A stretch of DNA of 64,000 nt from DATDIC01 sp963764525 (GCA_963764525.1 CAVXTC010000008.1:1-64000), one strand, 5' to 3'. Counted from the first letter of the stretch, positions 48,085-59,028 are shown. The notes: generated by a model from the letters alone, not told the origin. A program made the numbers and translations.

Positions 48085-48359
48085 CGTGCCCGTTGTCTGA
48101 CGCACGCGGGCTCTTGCTAACGTGTGCCCGAATCGCCCGCTATAGTAGTTCGGACAAGCCCGTCGCTGCCGCTCGTGTCGCCCGGGCGTTGCTGCTCTCT
48201 GCGGACAGCGTAACGATTTTTCCTCGCCGCGGCCGACCCGTGCTGCTGGTCGGAACCCGAGAGCTGGTTGAGTTCCGACCATATATCCTGGTTTATCGCG
48301 TTGGTCGGACCAGCGCGGTTACCATTCTGCGCGTATGGCATTCCGCCCAGGACCGCTGA
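48085..48359 (+). pseudogene. RelE/ParE-family toxin, 5' end frameshifted
   Basis: The C-terminal two thirds is clear: ARIARYSSSDKPVAAARVAR, IFPRRGRPVLLVGTRELVEF and RPYILVYRVGRTSAVTILRV ending WHSAQDR, the ParE/RelE signature. The first about 20 residues cannot be read in one frame: the likely start gtgcccgttgtc (about 48087) meets a stop, so an indel lies near 48100-48125. ParE toxins poison gyrase and RelE toxins cleave mRNA; the sequence looks more ParE-like. Paired with the small upstream gene. Confidence 0.65.
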
Positions 48360-48404
48360 GACGCGAATTCACGTTCCGCTCGATGCGCACGCATGAGGCT
48401 TCCC

Positions 48405-51400
48405 CTATTCCGCCGGAACCAGGATCGGCGGACGCTTGCCGGCCAGCCGTTCCAGCGCAAGATAGACCACCGGCGTGGTGTAAAGCGTCAGCATCTGCGA
48501 CACGATCAGTCCGCCGACGATGGCGATGCCCAGCGGGCGGCGCAGCTCCGCCCCGGTTCCGAACGCAAGGCCAACGGCAGCGCGCCGAACAGCGCCGCCA
48601 GCGTGGTCATCAGGATCGGCCGGAACCGTTCCAGGCAGGCCTCGTGGATCGCGTCGAACGGGCTCAGCCCGCGCTGCCGCTCCGCCTCCAGCGCGAAATC
48701 CACCAGCATGATCGCGTTCTTCTTGACGATGCCCATCAGCAGGATGATCGCGATCATCCCCATGATGCTCAGGTCCTGGCCGGTGATCAGCAGCGCCAGC
48801 AACGCGCCCAGCCCGGCCGACGGCAGCGTGGACAGGATGGTCAGCGGGTGCAGCAGGCTTTCGTACAGCACGCCGAGCACGATGTAGATCGCGATCAGCG
48901 CCGCGGCGATCAGCAGCGGCTCGGTGCCGGTGGTGTCCTGCAGCCATCGCGCGTTGCCGGCGAATTCGGTGCGCACCTCGGGCGGCATGTGCAGATCGGC
49001 GGCGGCCTTCTGCACCGCCGCCTCGGCATCGCCCAGCGCCATGCCGGGGGCCAGATTGAAGCTGAGCGTCGCGGCCGGGAACTGGCCCTGGTGGCGCACC
49101 GCCAGCGGCGCATCGCCACGCTCGAAATGCGCCATCGCCGACAGCGGCACCTGCGCACCGCTGCTCGATGCCGACATAGACGCGGTCCAGCATCGACGGG
49201 CTGGTCTGCAGCGCCGGATCGGTCTCCACCACCACCTTGTACTGGTTGCGCTGCGTGTAGATCGTCGAGACCTGCCGCTGCGCGAACGCGTTGTTCAGCG
49301 CGTTGTCGATATCGGTGGTCGTGCACGCCCAGCCGCGCCGCGGCATCGCGGTCGATCACCACGTTTTCCTGCGGGCCGGCGCGGTCCTGGTCCGACGTGA
49401 CGTCGGTAACGCCCGGCGTGGCCTTCAGCTTGTCTTCCAGCAGCTGGCCCCAGTGGCGCAGCGCCTGCGAGGTCCTGGCTGATCACCACGAACTGGAACT
49501 GCGATCCGCCGCTGCGTCCGCCGCCGCGCAAATCCTGGGCCGAGAACAGGAACGTCTGGATGCCGCCCAGATTGGCCAGCTTCGGCCGCAGCCGGGCGAT
49601 CACCGCCTCTGACGAGATGCCGCGCTGATCGAGCGGCTTCAGGCTGACCTGAAGCTGCCCGCGATTGAGCGAGCTCCAGCCGCTGGCCACGCCCACCTGC
49701 GATCCCACCGTCGCACCGCCGGATCGGCCAGCAGCACATCGACCACCGCGCGCTGCCGTGTCCTCCATCGCCTTGAACGAAATGTCCGGCGAGGCGATCG
49801 TGGAGCCCATCAGGATGCCGGTGTCCTGGATCGGCAGGAAGCCTTTCGGCACCGTGCGATAAAGCTGCACGGTCACCACCACGGTCGCCAGCATCACCAG
49901 CAGCATGAAGCCGCGATGGCGCAGCGCCCAGCCCAGCGTGCGCGCATAGAGCCGGTGATTGGCCGCCAGCAGCCGCTCGATCGCCGCGTCGATGCGGGCC
50001 CACAGCAGCCGCCGCGGCGCCTGATGCGCGCGGCTTCATCCAGCGGCCGCAGATCATCGGCGTCAGGGTCAACGATACGGCGGCCGAGATCACGATCGCC
50101 ATGGTCAGCGTCATCGCGAATTCGTGGAACAGCCGCCCCAGAATGCCGCCCATGAAGATCAGCGGGATGAACACGGCGACCAGCGACAGGCTGATCGACA
50201 CCACGGTGAAGCCGATCTGCCGCGAGCCGATCAGCGCCGCCTGCATCGGCGGCACGCCGCGCTCGGTATGGCGGACGATGTTCTCGATCATGACGATCGC
50301 GTCATCGACCACGAAGCCGACCGAGATGGTCAGCGCCATCAGCGAGAAATTATCCAGCGTATAGCCCATGAACCACATGCCGGCGAGCGTGCCGCAGATC
50401 GACAGCGGCACGGTGACGGCCGCGGCGAGCGATCGGCATCAGCCGGCGCATGAACAGGGCCACCACCATCAGCACCAGCGCAATGGTGATGCCCAGGGTG
50501 TACTGCACGTCGGCCACGCTGGCGCGGATCGTGTTGGTGCGGTCCTGGATGACCGACAGGTTGATGTCCGGCGGCATCCACGCCATCAGCTGCGGCAGCA
50601 GCTGCTGCACGCGATCGACGGTGTCGATCACGTTGGCGCCGGCTTCCTTGGTGATGGTCAGCAGGATTGCCGGCTGCTTGCCGTTCCAGGCGGCGAGGCG
50701 CGTGTTGGCGACGCCGTTCACCACGGTGGCGACGTCAGCCAGCGTCACCACGGCGCCGTTGCCCGCCTTCAGCACCAGGCGCTGGAACTGCTCGGCCTGC
50801 GACATCTGCGGATTGACCGCGATCATGCCGGCGCGCGTCGCGGCCTTGAAACCCGCCGGTCGGCTCCAGCGGATTGGCGTTCTTGATCGCGTTGGTAACG
50901 TCCTGCGGCGGACAGCCCGGCGGCGGCCAGCCGCACCGGATCGAGCTGCACGCGCACCGCGGGCTTTTCGGCGCCGTTCACGGTGACGTTCGCGACGCCG
51001 TCTGACCTGCGACAGGCGCTGGCCCAGGATGGTATCGGCGGCGTCGTAGATCTGCGCCACCGACAACGTGTCGGACGACAGCGCGATAGTCATGATCGGC
51101 GCGTCGGCCGGGTTGAACTTGCGGTAGTAGGGCCGGGTCGGCAGATCGGACGGCAGGTCGGTGATGGCGGCGTTGATCGCCGCCTGCACGTCATGCGCGG
51201 CACCGTTGATGTCGCGATCGATGTCGAACTGCACGACGACCGAGGTGGCACCGACCGAACTGGTCGAGGTGATCTCGGTAACGCCGGAAATTTCGCCCAG
51301 CCGGCGCTCCAACGGGGCGGCGACGGAGTTCGCCATGGTTTCCGGGTCGGCGCCTGGGCGGGACGCCAGCACGACGATGGTGGGGATATCGACGCTGGGC

Positions 51401-51510
51401 AGGGCGGAGACCGGCAGGAAGCGGTAGGCCACCATGCCGGAGAGCAGGATGCCGATCGCCAGCAGGATGGTGGCGACGGGGCGGGCGATGAAGGGGGCAG
51501 AGAAGCCCAC
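48405..51510 (-). pseudogene. RND efflux permease (MdtC/AcrB-type), second copy, frameshifted
   Basis: An inner-membrane proton-driven drug exporter of about 1,030 residues. The GTG start at 51510 gives FSAPFIARPVATILLAIGIL, then DIPTIVVLASRPGADPETMA and VGATSVVVQFDIDRDINGAA. Blocks in later frames are LTISVGFVVDDAIVMIENIV (proton-relay Asp pair in TM4), SISLSLVAVFIPLIFMGGIL, LIAIYIVLGVLYESLLHPLT and IILLMGIVKKNAIMLVDFAL. It ends at 48405 with PPILVPAE. Six or more indels. Works with the other permease and the MFP as an MdtABC-type heteromeric pump. Confidence 0.85.
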
Positions 51511-51855
51511 TTACCTTCTCCCCCTCCCCTTGTGGGAGGGGGCTGGGGGGAGGGGTTCGCCCGCAGCCGCCTGTATCACAAGCAAAACGCCGTTGAGATT
51601 CCCCATCACCTCGTTATTCCAGAACCGCAGAACCCGGAGGCTCTGGCTGGCCATCCACGCATCGCGGTTCAGGTCGTCGGGGTTATCGACGTGCGTGGCG
51701 CCGTCGATTTCGATGACCAGCCGTGCCGGCGAGCAGTAGAAGTCGGCAATGTAGCGGCCCATGACGACCTGGCGGCGGAATTTCAGTCCGTTCAGTTGCC
51801 CGTTCCGAAGGGCCCTCCACAGGTTGCGTTCAGGCGGGGTTGGTTCGCGGCGCAT
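51511..51855 (-). CDS. DUF559 domain protein (endonuclease-like), repeat-flanked
   Basis: From the ATG at 51855: RREPTPPERNLWRALRNGQL, GLKFRRQVVMGRYIADFYCS and ARLVIEIDGATHVDNPDDLN, then RVLRFWNNEVMGNLNGVLLV. This is the complete DUF559 domain, a fold related to Vsr/restriction-type nucleases (Asp in IADFYC, Glu-x-Asp in VIEIDG). The open frame runs back to 52020 through 21-bp tandem repeats. The last residues (PLPPAPSHKGRGRR) are encoded by the type-1 palindrome. Its stop touches the start of the RND gene. It interrupts an efflux operon, so it is an acquired gene. Confidence 0.8.
   Translation of the reverse strand: MRREPTPPERNLWRALRNGQLNGLKFRRQVVMGRYIADFYCSPARLVIEIDGATHVDNPDDLNRDAWMASQSLRVLRFWNNEVMGNLNGVLLVIQAAAGEPLPPAPSHKGRGRR
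51515..51560. repeat. GC-rich palindromic dispersed repeat (type 1) at the 3' end of the DUF559 gene
   Basis: ccccctccccttgtgggagg followed by gggctggggggaggggttcg. It encodes the extreme C-terminus of the DUF559 protein and ends 5 bp before the RND permease start. Confidence 0.7.
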
Positions 51856-51889
51856 GGCACGGGCGTGGTAGAGGGGTGTTTTTTGTGCC

Positions 51890-51994
51890 GATCCTTTCGC
51901 CTCCGCTTGCGATCCTTTCGCCTCCGCTTGCGATCCTTTCGCCTCCGCTCGATCCTTTCGCCTCCGCTTGCGATCCGTTCGCCTCCGCTTGTGG
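51890..51994 (-). repeat. 21-bp tandem repeat, five units
   Basis: Units gatcctttcgcctccgcttgc begin at 51890, 51911, 51932 (two bases short), 51951 and 51972 (last unit variant). On the minus strand they encode AEAKGSQ repeats, or RKRRRKD in another frame. The short third unit changes phase. They lie between the DUF559 domain and the preceding palindromes. Confidence 0.9.
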
Positions 51995-52002
51995 CGACCC
52001 CT

Positions 52003-52078
52003 CCCCCAACCCCCTCCCACAAGGGGAGGGGGCTTTGTTCTCCCCCTCCCCTTGTGGGAGGGGGGCGGGGAGGAGGGG
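52003..52078. repeat. Paired GC-rich palindromic repeats (type 1) at the 5' side of the DUF559 locus
   Basis: Two copies: ccctcccacaaggggagggg near 52012-52030 and ccccctccccttgtgggagg near 52042-52061, followed by ggggcggggaggaggggttcg. With the copy at 51515-51560 they bracket the DUF559 gene and tandem repeats as one inserted block of about 570 bp. Confidence 0.7.
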
Positions 52079-52084
52079 TTCGCT

Positions 52085-55000
52085 TCATTCCGCCGGCACC
52101 GGCGCTGCGTCCGGTCCGGCCAGGCGCAGACGCATCCGTTCGAATGTCAGGTAGATCACCGGCGTGGTGTACAGCGTCAGCAACTGCGACAGCAGCAGGC
52201 CGCCGATGATGGTTACGCCCAGCGGCCAGCGCAGTTCCGACCCGGCGCCGCGTCCCAGCACCAGTGGCAGCGCGCCGAGCAGCGCCGCCATGGTGGTCAT
52301 CATGATCGGCCGGAAGCGCAGCAGCGAGGCCTGTTCGATCGCCAGTTCGCGGCGTGGCGCCGCCGCGTTCGGCCTCGATCGCGAAGTCGATCATGATGAT
52401 GGCGTTCTTCTTCACGATGCCCATCAGCAGCACGACGCCGACCAGCGCGACCAGTGACAAATCCGCGCCGCACAGCATCAGCGCCAGCAACGCCCCGATC
52501 CCGGCAGAGGGCAGCGTGGACAGGATGGTCAGCGGATGGATCCAGCTTTCGTACAGCACCCCCAGCACGATGTAGATCACCACCACCGAGGCCAGGATCA
52601 GCCACGGCTCCGCGGCCAGGGAGCGCTGGAATTCCGCGGCATCGCCGGAATAGCTGCCGGTGATGGTGGGGGGTAGATGGATTTCCTGCTCGGCCTGTTG
52701 CACCGCCTGCACGGCGTCGCCCAGCGAGTAGCCCGGCGCCAGGTCGAAGCTGATCGTCGCCGAGGGAAACTGCTGCTCGTGCGTCACCACCAGCGGCGCG
52801 GTGGTGCGCCGGATGGTTGCGATCGCGGTCAACGGCACCTGCGCGTCGTTGGTGCCGGGCACGCGCAGCAGGCGCAGCGTGTCGGGATTCGGCCTGCCAG
52901 TCCGGATCGGATTCCAGGATCACCCGGTACTGGTTCGCCTGGCCGAAGATCGTCGAGATCTGGCGCTGCCCGAACGCGTCGTACAGCGTGTCCTCCACTG
53001 CCTGCATGCTGACGCCCAGCCGCATCGCCGCCTGCCGATCGACGGTGATCTGCGTCTGCGAGCCCTCGTTCTGCTGGTCGGAGGCAACGCCCGAAAGCTG
53101 CGGCAGCGCGGCCAATCGGGCGATCAGCTTCGGGGTCCATTCGGCCAGTTCGGCAGGGTCGGTGTCGAGCAGCGTGTACTGGTACGCGGTGCGGCTGACC
53201 CGTGCGCCGAGCGGTGATGTCCTGCACCGGCTTGAACCACGCGGTCAGGCCGGGGATCGCGGCGACGTCGTCCGCCAGCCGGGCGATCACGACGGACGCC
53301 GCGTCACGCTGCCCGATCGGCTTCAGCGCGATGGTCAGTTGCCCGGTGTTCGGCGTTGCGTTGATCGTGCCGGCGCCGACGAACGAAACCACCCCGGTCA
53401 CCGCCGGGTCGCGGCGATGATCTGCGGCCAGCCTGGTTCTGCATTGCCGAAAGGCGCGGTATTGAAACGTCCTGTGCGGCCTGCGGTCACCCCCATCAAC
53501 ACGCCGGTGTCCTGCTGCGGCAGGAACCCCTTGGGCACCACGATATAAAGCCCGACCGTCCCGGCCAGGGTGGCGGCGGCAACCAGCAGCACCAGCCCCT
53601 GGTGGCGCAGCGCGATTGCCAGCGTGCGGCGATAGCCGGCCAGCAGGCGGTCGAAGCCGTCTTCCAGCGCGCGGGCCAGCAGGCCGGGATGCTGTTCATC
53701 GGCCGGCGCAGGATGCGCCCGCACATCATCGGGGTGAGTGTCAGCGACACCACGGCGGAGACCACCACGGCGATCGACAGCGTCATGGCAAACTCGCTGA
53801 ACAGCCGGCCGACCACGCCGGTCATGAACAGCAGCGGGATAAACACCGCGATCAACGACACCGTCAGCGACACGATGGTAAAGCCGATCTGCCCGGCGCC
53901 GCGATAGGCGGCCTCCAGCGGGCGCATGCCGGCCTCGATGTAGCGCACCACGTTCTCGATCATGACGATCGCATCATCGACCACGAAGCCGGTGGCGACG
54001 GTCAGCGCCATCAGTGACAGATTGTCGAGGCTGTAGCCCAGCAGGTCCATGATCCCGAACGTGCCGATCAGCGACAGCGGCAGGGCGATGGCGGGGATGA
54101 AGGTGGCGCGCAGGGAGCGCAGGAACGCGAAGATCACCAGCACCACCAGCACCACCGACATGATCAGCGTGAGCTGCACGTCGCGCACGGAGGCACGGAT
54201 GGTTTCGGTGCGGTCGGTGACGATGCCCAGCTTTATCCCGGCCGGGATGGCGTTTTGCAGCGCCGGCAGCGCCGCCTTGATGCGTTCCACGGTCTGCACG
54301 ATGTTGGCACCGGGTTGCCGCTGGATGTCCAGCACCGCGGCCTGGGTGGGCTGCCGTCGGCGAAATACCAGGCGCCGACCCGGTCGTTCTCGACCCCGCT
54401 GATCACCTGGCCGACCGCGGACAGCTTCACCGGGGCGCCGTTGCGCCAGGCGATCACGAGATTTTCGTATTGGTCGGCATTCACCAACTGGTCGTTCGCA
54501 CCGAGTGACACCGCCAGCCGCGTGCCGTCGAAACCGCCCTTCGCGCCGTTGGTGTTGGCGTTGGCGACGGCGGTGCGCACGTCTTCCATCGACAGGCCGG
54601 CGGCGGCGAGCCGGGCCGGATCCACCCGCACGCGCACCGCCGGACGCAGCCCGCCTTCCACGGTGACTTTGCCCACGCCGTCGATCTGCGCAAGTTTCGG
54701 CTGCAACAGCGTGTCGGCGGCATCGCTGACCTGGCCGATCGGGATCGAATCCGAGGTCAGCGCCAGGGTCAGGATCGGCGCGTCGGCCGGGTTGACCTTG
54801 GAATAGACCGGCGGATACGGAAGGTTGGTCGGCAGCGTGCCGGCTGCCGCGTTGATCGCCGCCTGCACGTCCTGCGCCGCGGAATCCATCGCGCGGTTCA
54901 GGTCGAATTGCAGAGTGATCTGGCTGGTGCCTTCGGAACTCTGGGACGTCATCGTCACCAGCCCGGGAATTTCGCCAAGCTGGCGTTCCAGCGATGCGGT

Positions 55001-55189
55001 GATCAGCGTCGATACGGTCTGCGGACTGGCGCCCGGAAGCTGCGTCGTGACCTCGATGGTCGGGAAATCCACCTGCGGCAGCGCCGATACCGGCAGCGCG
55101 CGATAGCCCAGCGCGCCGGCCAGCAGGATGGCGATCGCCAGCAGCCAGGTGGCGATCGGGCGGGAGATGAACGGGGCGGAGATGCTCAC
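52085..55189 (-). pseudogene. RND efflux permease (MdtB/AcrB-type), first copy, frameshifted
   Basis: The start at 55189 gives SISAPFISRPIATWLLAIAI, then PQVDFPTIEVTTQLPGASPQ, EGTSQITLQFDLNRAMDSAA and VEGGLRPAVRVRVDPARLAA. TM4 reads LTVATGFVVDDAIVMIENVV with the Asp pair. SLTVSLIAVFIPLLFMTGVV, SVVVIYIVLGVLYESWIHPL and VVLLMGIVKKNAIIMIDFAI follow. Ends at 52085 with DAAPVPAE. About four indels (near 54345, 53430, 53205 and 52890, possibly another near 52355). Stop of the MFP gene overlaps its start. Confidence 0.87.
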
Positions 55190-56455
55190 GAAGCCCGCCT
55201 GTGCCGCCCCCCGGCGCCCGGTGCGTTCGGCTGGGCCGACACCGGCGCCGGCTGGCCGGCGGCTGGTGCGATCTCGACCTTCTTGCCGTCGGTCAGGCGG
55301 GAGGCGCCGTCGGTGACCACGCGATCACCCGGCTTCACGCCATCGGAAACGATCGCTGCCTGCTCGTCCTCATGGCTGATCGTGACGTTGCGTCGTGCAG
55401 CCGTATTGCCGGCGTTCACAACATAGACGTAGGCTTCCGTTCGGCCCCTGCTGCACCGCCGCCGGCGGCACCACGACGGCGGCCTTCGCGGTTCCCACCT
55501 GCAACCGCACACCGACGAACCCGCCCGGCCAGAGTTTGTCATCCGGGTTGGGGAAGGTTGCCTTCAGCTTGATCGTGCCGGTTGTCGGATCCACCTGATT
55601 GTCCAGCACCGCAAGCTTGCCCGTGTCGAGGATATCAGACGCGGTCTGGTTGGCTCCCTGTGCGAAGGCCAGCACCGTCGGCGCGCCGGCGTGCATGGCT
55701 GTCGCCACCGCCTGCAATTGCTGCTGCGGCAGGGTGAACAGCACGGAGATCGGGTGAAGCTGAGTGATCACCACGATGCCCGTGGTATCTGACGCGTGCA
55801 CGATATTGCCCGCATCGACCTGCCGGATGCCGGTGCGCCCGTCGATCGGGGAGACGATGGTGGTATAGCTGAGGTTGGTTTTTGCCGTATCGATCTGCGC
55901 CTGGTCCTGCTGCACCAGCCCGGTGAGCTGGGTCACCAGCGCCCGCTGCGTCTGCGCCTGCTGGTCGGAGGCATATTTGTTGGCGACCAGCTTTTCATAC
56001 CGCGCCAGGTCCACGCGCGCATTGGCAAGCTGCGCCTCGTCCTGCGCCTTCTTGGCGGTCGCCATATCCAGCGCGGCCTGATAGATGCGCGGATCGATGC
56101 GGGCGAGCACGTCGCCTTTTCTGACGGTCTGTCCCTCCTTGAAATCGACATCCAGCAGCGGCCCATCGACCATCGGCTTGATGGTGACCGTATTGAATGC
56201 CTGCACGGTGCCCAGGCCATCCAGATAGAGCGGCACATCCCTGGTGGTCGCGGCGGCGACCAGCACGGGAACCGGACCGAGGGCGGATCGGCCGGCGTTC
56301 GGGCCGACGGGCTTCCGGGCCGGCCACAAAAACACCGCGGCGCCGATGCCAATGAGCAGCAAGGCGCACAGCACCGCCATGCCAAGCCGCGAGCGGCGCC
56401 GTACCCTGGTCTCGCCCGGATCAAGTTCGATCGGTTCACGCGTGCCGATGTCCAT
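55186..56455 (-). pseudogene. RND periplasmic adaptor (MFP, MdtA-like), one frameshift
   Basis: Membrane-fusion protein linking the RND permease to the outer-membrane channel. From 56455: membrane anchor RLGMAVLCALLLIGIGAAVF, lipoyl half-domains (GPLLDVDFKEGQTVRKGDVL, TIVSPIDGRTGIRQVDAGNI) around a helical hairpin (LANARVDLARYEKLVANKYA), and LWPGGFVGVRLQVGTAKAAV in the barrel. An indel near 55445 shifts to EAYVYVVNAGNTAARRNVTI and VKPGDRVVTDGASRLTDGKK. About 420 residues. Its stop overlaps the permease start. Confidence 0.9.
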
Positions 56456-56541
56456 GGATCAGCCGGCCTCCATCCGGTTCCGCCCAACTTTCGCAAACCA
56501 AGCTTTCGCAATTTGGGGGGCGGCCGTTATCTGATAAGTCT

Positions 56542-58059
56542 TCACCGCACGTTTCCGGCGGTTGGCAGCGGGATCGGCAATGCGATCGCGCCTGGCAGCA
56601 GCCCTGGCTGCAACCCGGGGAACTGGGCCGGAATCGGGCCGGCCGGTTCCACCCAGCCGCCGCCCAGCGCCTTGTAAAGGTCGAGCAAAGCAAGGAACCG
56701 GGACAGCCGGACCTGGGTCAGTGCATCCTCATTGGTGTACAGCGTCAGCTCGGTGTTCAGCACGGTGGTGACATCGACCGTGCCGGCGGCAAGCTGCGCG
56801 CGGGCGATGTCGAAGGCCCGGCGCGCGGTGTTCACCGCCTGCTGTTCGGCGGCTTCCTGTTCGGTGGTGTAGCGCCAGGCGATCAGCGCGGCCTCCACGT
56901 CCGTGAAGCCCTGCACCACCGCTTTGCGGTAGTCCGCCAGCAACTCCTGATAGCGGCCCTTGGCCTGCTCCAGGTTGCCGCGCAGCAGCCCGCCATCGAA
57001 GATCGGCTGCAACGCACTGGCGGCCAGCGACTCCGCGATCCCACCTGGCGTCAACAGCGAGCCCAGCGCGGCATTGGCGTAACCGCGTTGCCCGGTGAGC
57101 TGGATGGTCGGGAAGAAGGCCGCGCGGGCCGCCTTGATGTCGAAATTCGCGGCGACGAGCTGCGCCTCGGCGCTGGCAACGTCGGGGCGGCGGTCGAGCA
57201 ACTGGGACGGCAGCCCCGGCCAGACCGGCGGCAGCGACAGAGCGGTCAGGGTGCCGGGCCGCACGGTCACCTGCTCGGGCGGCAGTCCCACCAGGATGCC
57301 GAGTCCGTTCAGCTCCGTTTCGAGCTGGTTGCGGAAGGCCGGGATGTTGGCTCGCTGGCCATCGACCAGCGCCTGCTGCTGGGCCAGGTCCAGCGCGGTC
57401 GCGGTCCCGGCATCGAGCCGGCCCTGAATGACCGCCAGCGTCTCCTCCGACGCGGCCACGTTCTGCTGCGCCACCGCCAGCCGGTCGGCCAGCCCGAGCG
57501 CGGTGAACCAGGTCTGCGCGACGTCGGTCAGCACGGTCAGCGCCACGGTCTGCTGGTCGAACCGGCTGAACACCGCCGAGGACGCGGCAGCCTGCCGGGT
57601 GGCCAGGTTCTTTCCCCAGAAATCCGCCTCATACGCGACGTCGAGCCCGAAATTGTAGTTGTGCAGGTCGATCGTGCGGGTGCTGTTGCCCCCGTTCACG
57701 CTGCGGCTGCTGGTGCCGACCTGCGACCAGCTTGCGCCAGCGGTCGCATCCAGGCTCGGCAGCAGCGGCGCTCCGGCGATGCGCACCTGGGCGTCGGCCT
57801 GGCGGACGCGGGCGATGGCGGCGGCGATGTCGAAATTCTGCGTGCGGGCTTGCGCGATCAGCGCATCGAGTTCGGGGGAGTTGAAGCCGCGCCACCACTC
57901 CTGGCTGGGCCAGGCGGCGGCCTGGCTCGCCGCGGTGGCGCGGAACTGGGCAGGGATATCCAGCGCCGGCTTGCGGTAGTCCGGTCCCAGGTCGCAGCCG
58001 GCCAGCAGCAGCAGCGCGCTGACCGCGACCAGTCGGCCGGGCAATGGGCGGGGATTCAT
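56542..58059 (-). CDS. Outer-membrane efflux lipoprotein, NodT/OprM family
   Basis: The TolC-like exit channel of the tripartite pump; intact. The start at 58059 is chosen because PLPGRLVAVSALLLLAGC is a lipoprotein signal with lipobox LAGC; upstream ATGs at 58083 and 58113 are possible. DLGPDYRKPALDIPAQFR and WWRGFNSPELDALIAQARTQ open the mature protein, and two repeated helical-hairpin/strand halves follow (NYNFGLDVAYEADFWGKN; LLDRRPDVASAEAQLVAANF). First gene of the efflux operon, 86 bp before the MFP. Confidence 0.93.
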   Translation of the reverse strand: MNPRPLPGRLVAVSALLLLAGCDLGPDYRKPALDIPAQFRATAASQAAAWPSQEWWRGFNSPELDALIAQARTQNFDIAAAIARVRQADAQVRIAGAPLLPSLDATAGASWSQVGTSSRSVNGGNSTRTIDLHNYNFGLDVAYEADFWGKNLATRQAAASSAVFSRFDQQTVALTVLTDVAQTWFTALGLADRLAVAQQNVAASEETLAVIQGRLDAGTATALDLAQQQALVDGQRANIPAFRNQLETELNGLGILVGLPPEQVTVRPGTLTALSLPPVWPGLPSQLLDRRPDVASAEAQLVAANFDIKAARAAFFPTIQLTGQRGYANAALGSLLTPGGIAESLAASALQPIFDGGLLRGNLEQAKGRYQELLADYRKAVVQGFTDVEAALIAWRYTTEQEAAEQQAVNTARRAFDIARAQLAAGTVDVTTVLNTELTLYTNEDALTQVRLSRFLALLDLYKALGGGWVEPAGPIPAQFPGLQPGLLPGAIALPIPLPTAGNVR

Positions 58060-58169
58060 GAGGGGGGGCATATTGGCAGGCATTGTAACCGAGATGTTGC
58101 CAGCTATCGGCACCGCGTGAAGATGCTGATAAGTTTGGGCGGAAAGGCGGCAAAAAGGGAGGGTATCAT

Positions 58170-58505
58170 ATGCAGATGCGGGCGCGCGGCATCCGGCTGG
58201 ACATCGCCGGCTATGATACGGTGATGGAAGGGGCGGACATGCGGGCCTCGGTGCTGACGCTGGCGGCTGGCCAGTGCGTGCCGTGGCATTACCATTCGGA
58301 GATCAGCGACCGGTTCTTCTGCCTGCAAGGACCGATGGTGGTGGAAACCCGGGCGCCGCGTGTCGTGCACGAACTGCAGGTGGGCGATAGCTGGGTGGTG
58401 TCGCCGAACACGGCGCATTCGGTGCGCGGCAAGGATGACGGGCCGTGCAGGTTCCTGCTGCTGCAAGGCGTGGGAGTGTACGACAATGTGGCGGTCGGGG
58501 GATGA
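58170..58505 (+). CDS. Small cupin-domain protein
   Basis: 111 residues, one cupin barrel. Motif 1: GQCVPWHYHSEISDRFFCLQ, with His, His and Glu metal ligands. Motif 2: VGDSWVVSPNTAHSVRGKDD, with the last His. The ATG at 58170 follows gggagg. Probably a metal-binding enzyme or sensor; the substrate cannot be told. Divergent from the efflux operon with 110 bp between starts, so the two may share control. Confidence 0.85.
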   Translation: MQMRARGIRLDIAGYDTVMEGADMRASVLTLAAGQCVPWHYHSEISDRFFCLQGPMVVETRAPRVVHELQVGDSWVVSPNTAHSVRGKDDGPCRFLLLQGVGVYDNVAVGG

Positions 58506-58593
58506 CGCGGCGGGGCGCGGGGACGCAAGTCATGCTCGGGGGGGATGGATCGGGGCTCGGCAGTCGTCACTGACCTGTTGCGTTACACCAAAC

Positions 58594-58748
58594 ACCGTCA
58601 TGCCCGGCGAGGGCCGGGTATCCACAACTTTGCTGATGACATGAAAGTAAAAGTGGATGCCCGGCCGTAGCCTGTCCTCGGGCCGGCCATGACGCTGGGT
58701 GAATGCGTCCAGCCGGCCAAGGGTTAATCTTTTCGCCGGTTGGTCTTA
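58594..58748. repeat. Dispersed palindromic repeat (type 2), long copy
   Basis: Same three blocks as at 28440-28525 (ccgtcatgcccggc; cgggccggccatgacgctgg; ccggccaagggttaatcttt). About 70 bp is inserted after the first block (gggccgggtatccacaactt onward), including its own inverted gtggatgcccggcc. The difference suggests modular structure. Confidence 0.6.
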
Positions 58749-58847
58749 CATCGCATGGTCACACCACCTGCCGAAAGGAGTGACTTTCGGGCAGCCAGAG
58801 CGGGAACCGCAAGTTTGCGTCGCAGATAAGCAAACAAGCTAGACTAA

Positions 58848-59028
58848 CCACGGCGACACTGAGACACGGAGGAAGCACGGGGAGGAACCAAGGCGCTCGG
58901 CACGACGCACCGGCGGTGTGGAAGACATCATCGACTCCTCCGCCGGTCACTAATGTCCGGTGTATCACGAGGGCGGTTTCAAGATTCCGTCTCCGCTTTC
59001 TTCTCCGCGCCTCCGTGTCTTCGTGGTT
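58848..59028. repeat. Inverted pair of type-3 repeats
   Basis: Left arm near 58848-58885 reads aaccacggcgacactgagac then acggaggaagcacgggg. Right arm near 58993-59028 reads cttctccgcgcctccgtgtc then ttcgtggttgg, largely its reverse complement. A transcript could fold into a long imperfect hairpin. The words match the tandem copies at 28358-28396. Confidence 0.45.

Noticed and set aside
51890..51994. CRISPR-like array
   Set aside because: The repeats are contiguous 21-bp units without spacers and are read through by an open frame; they are a simple tandem repeat.
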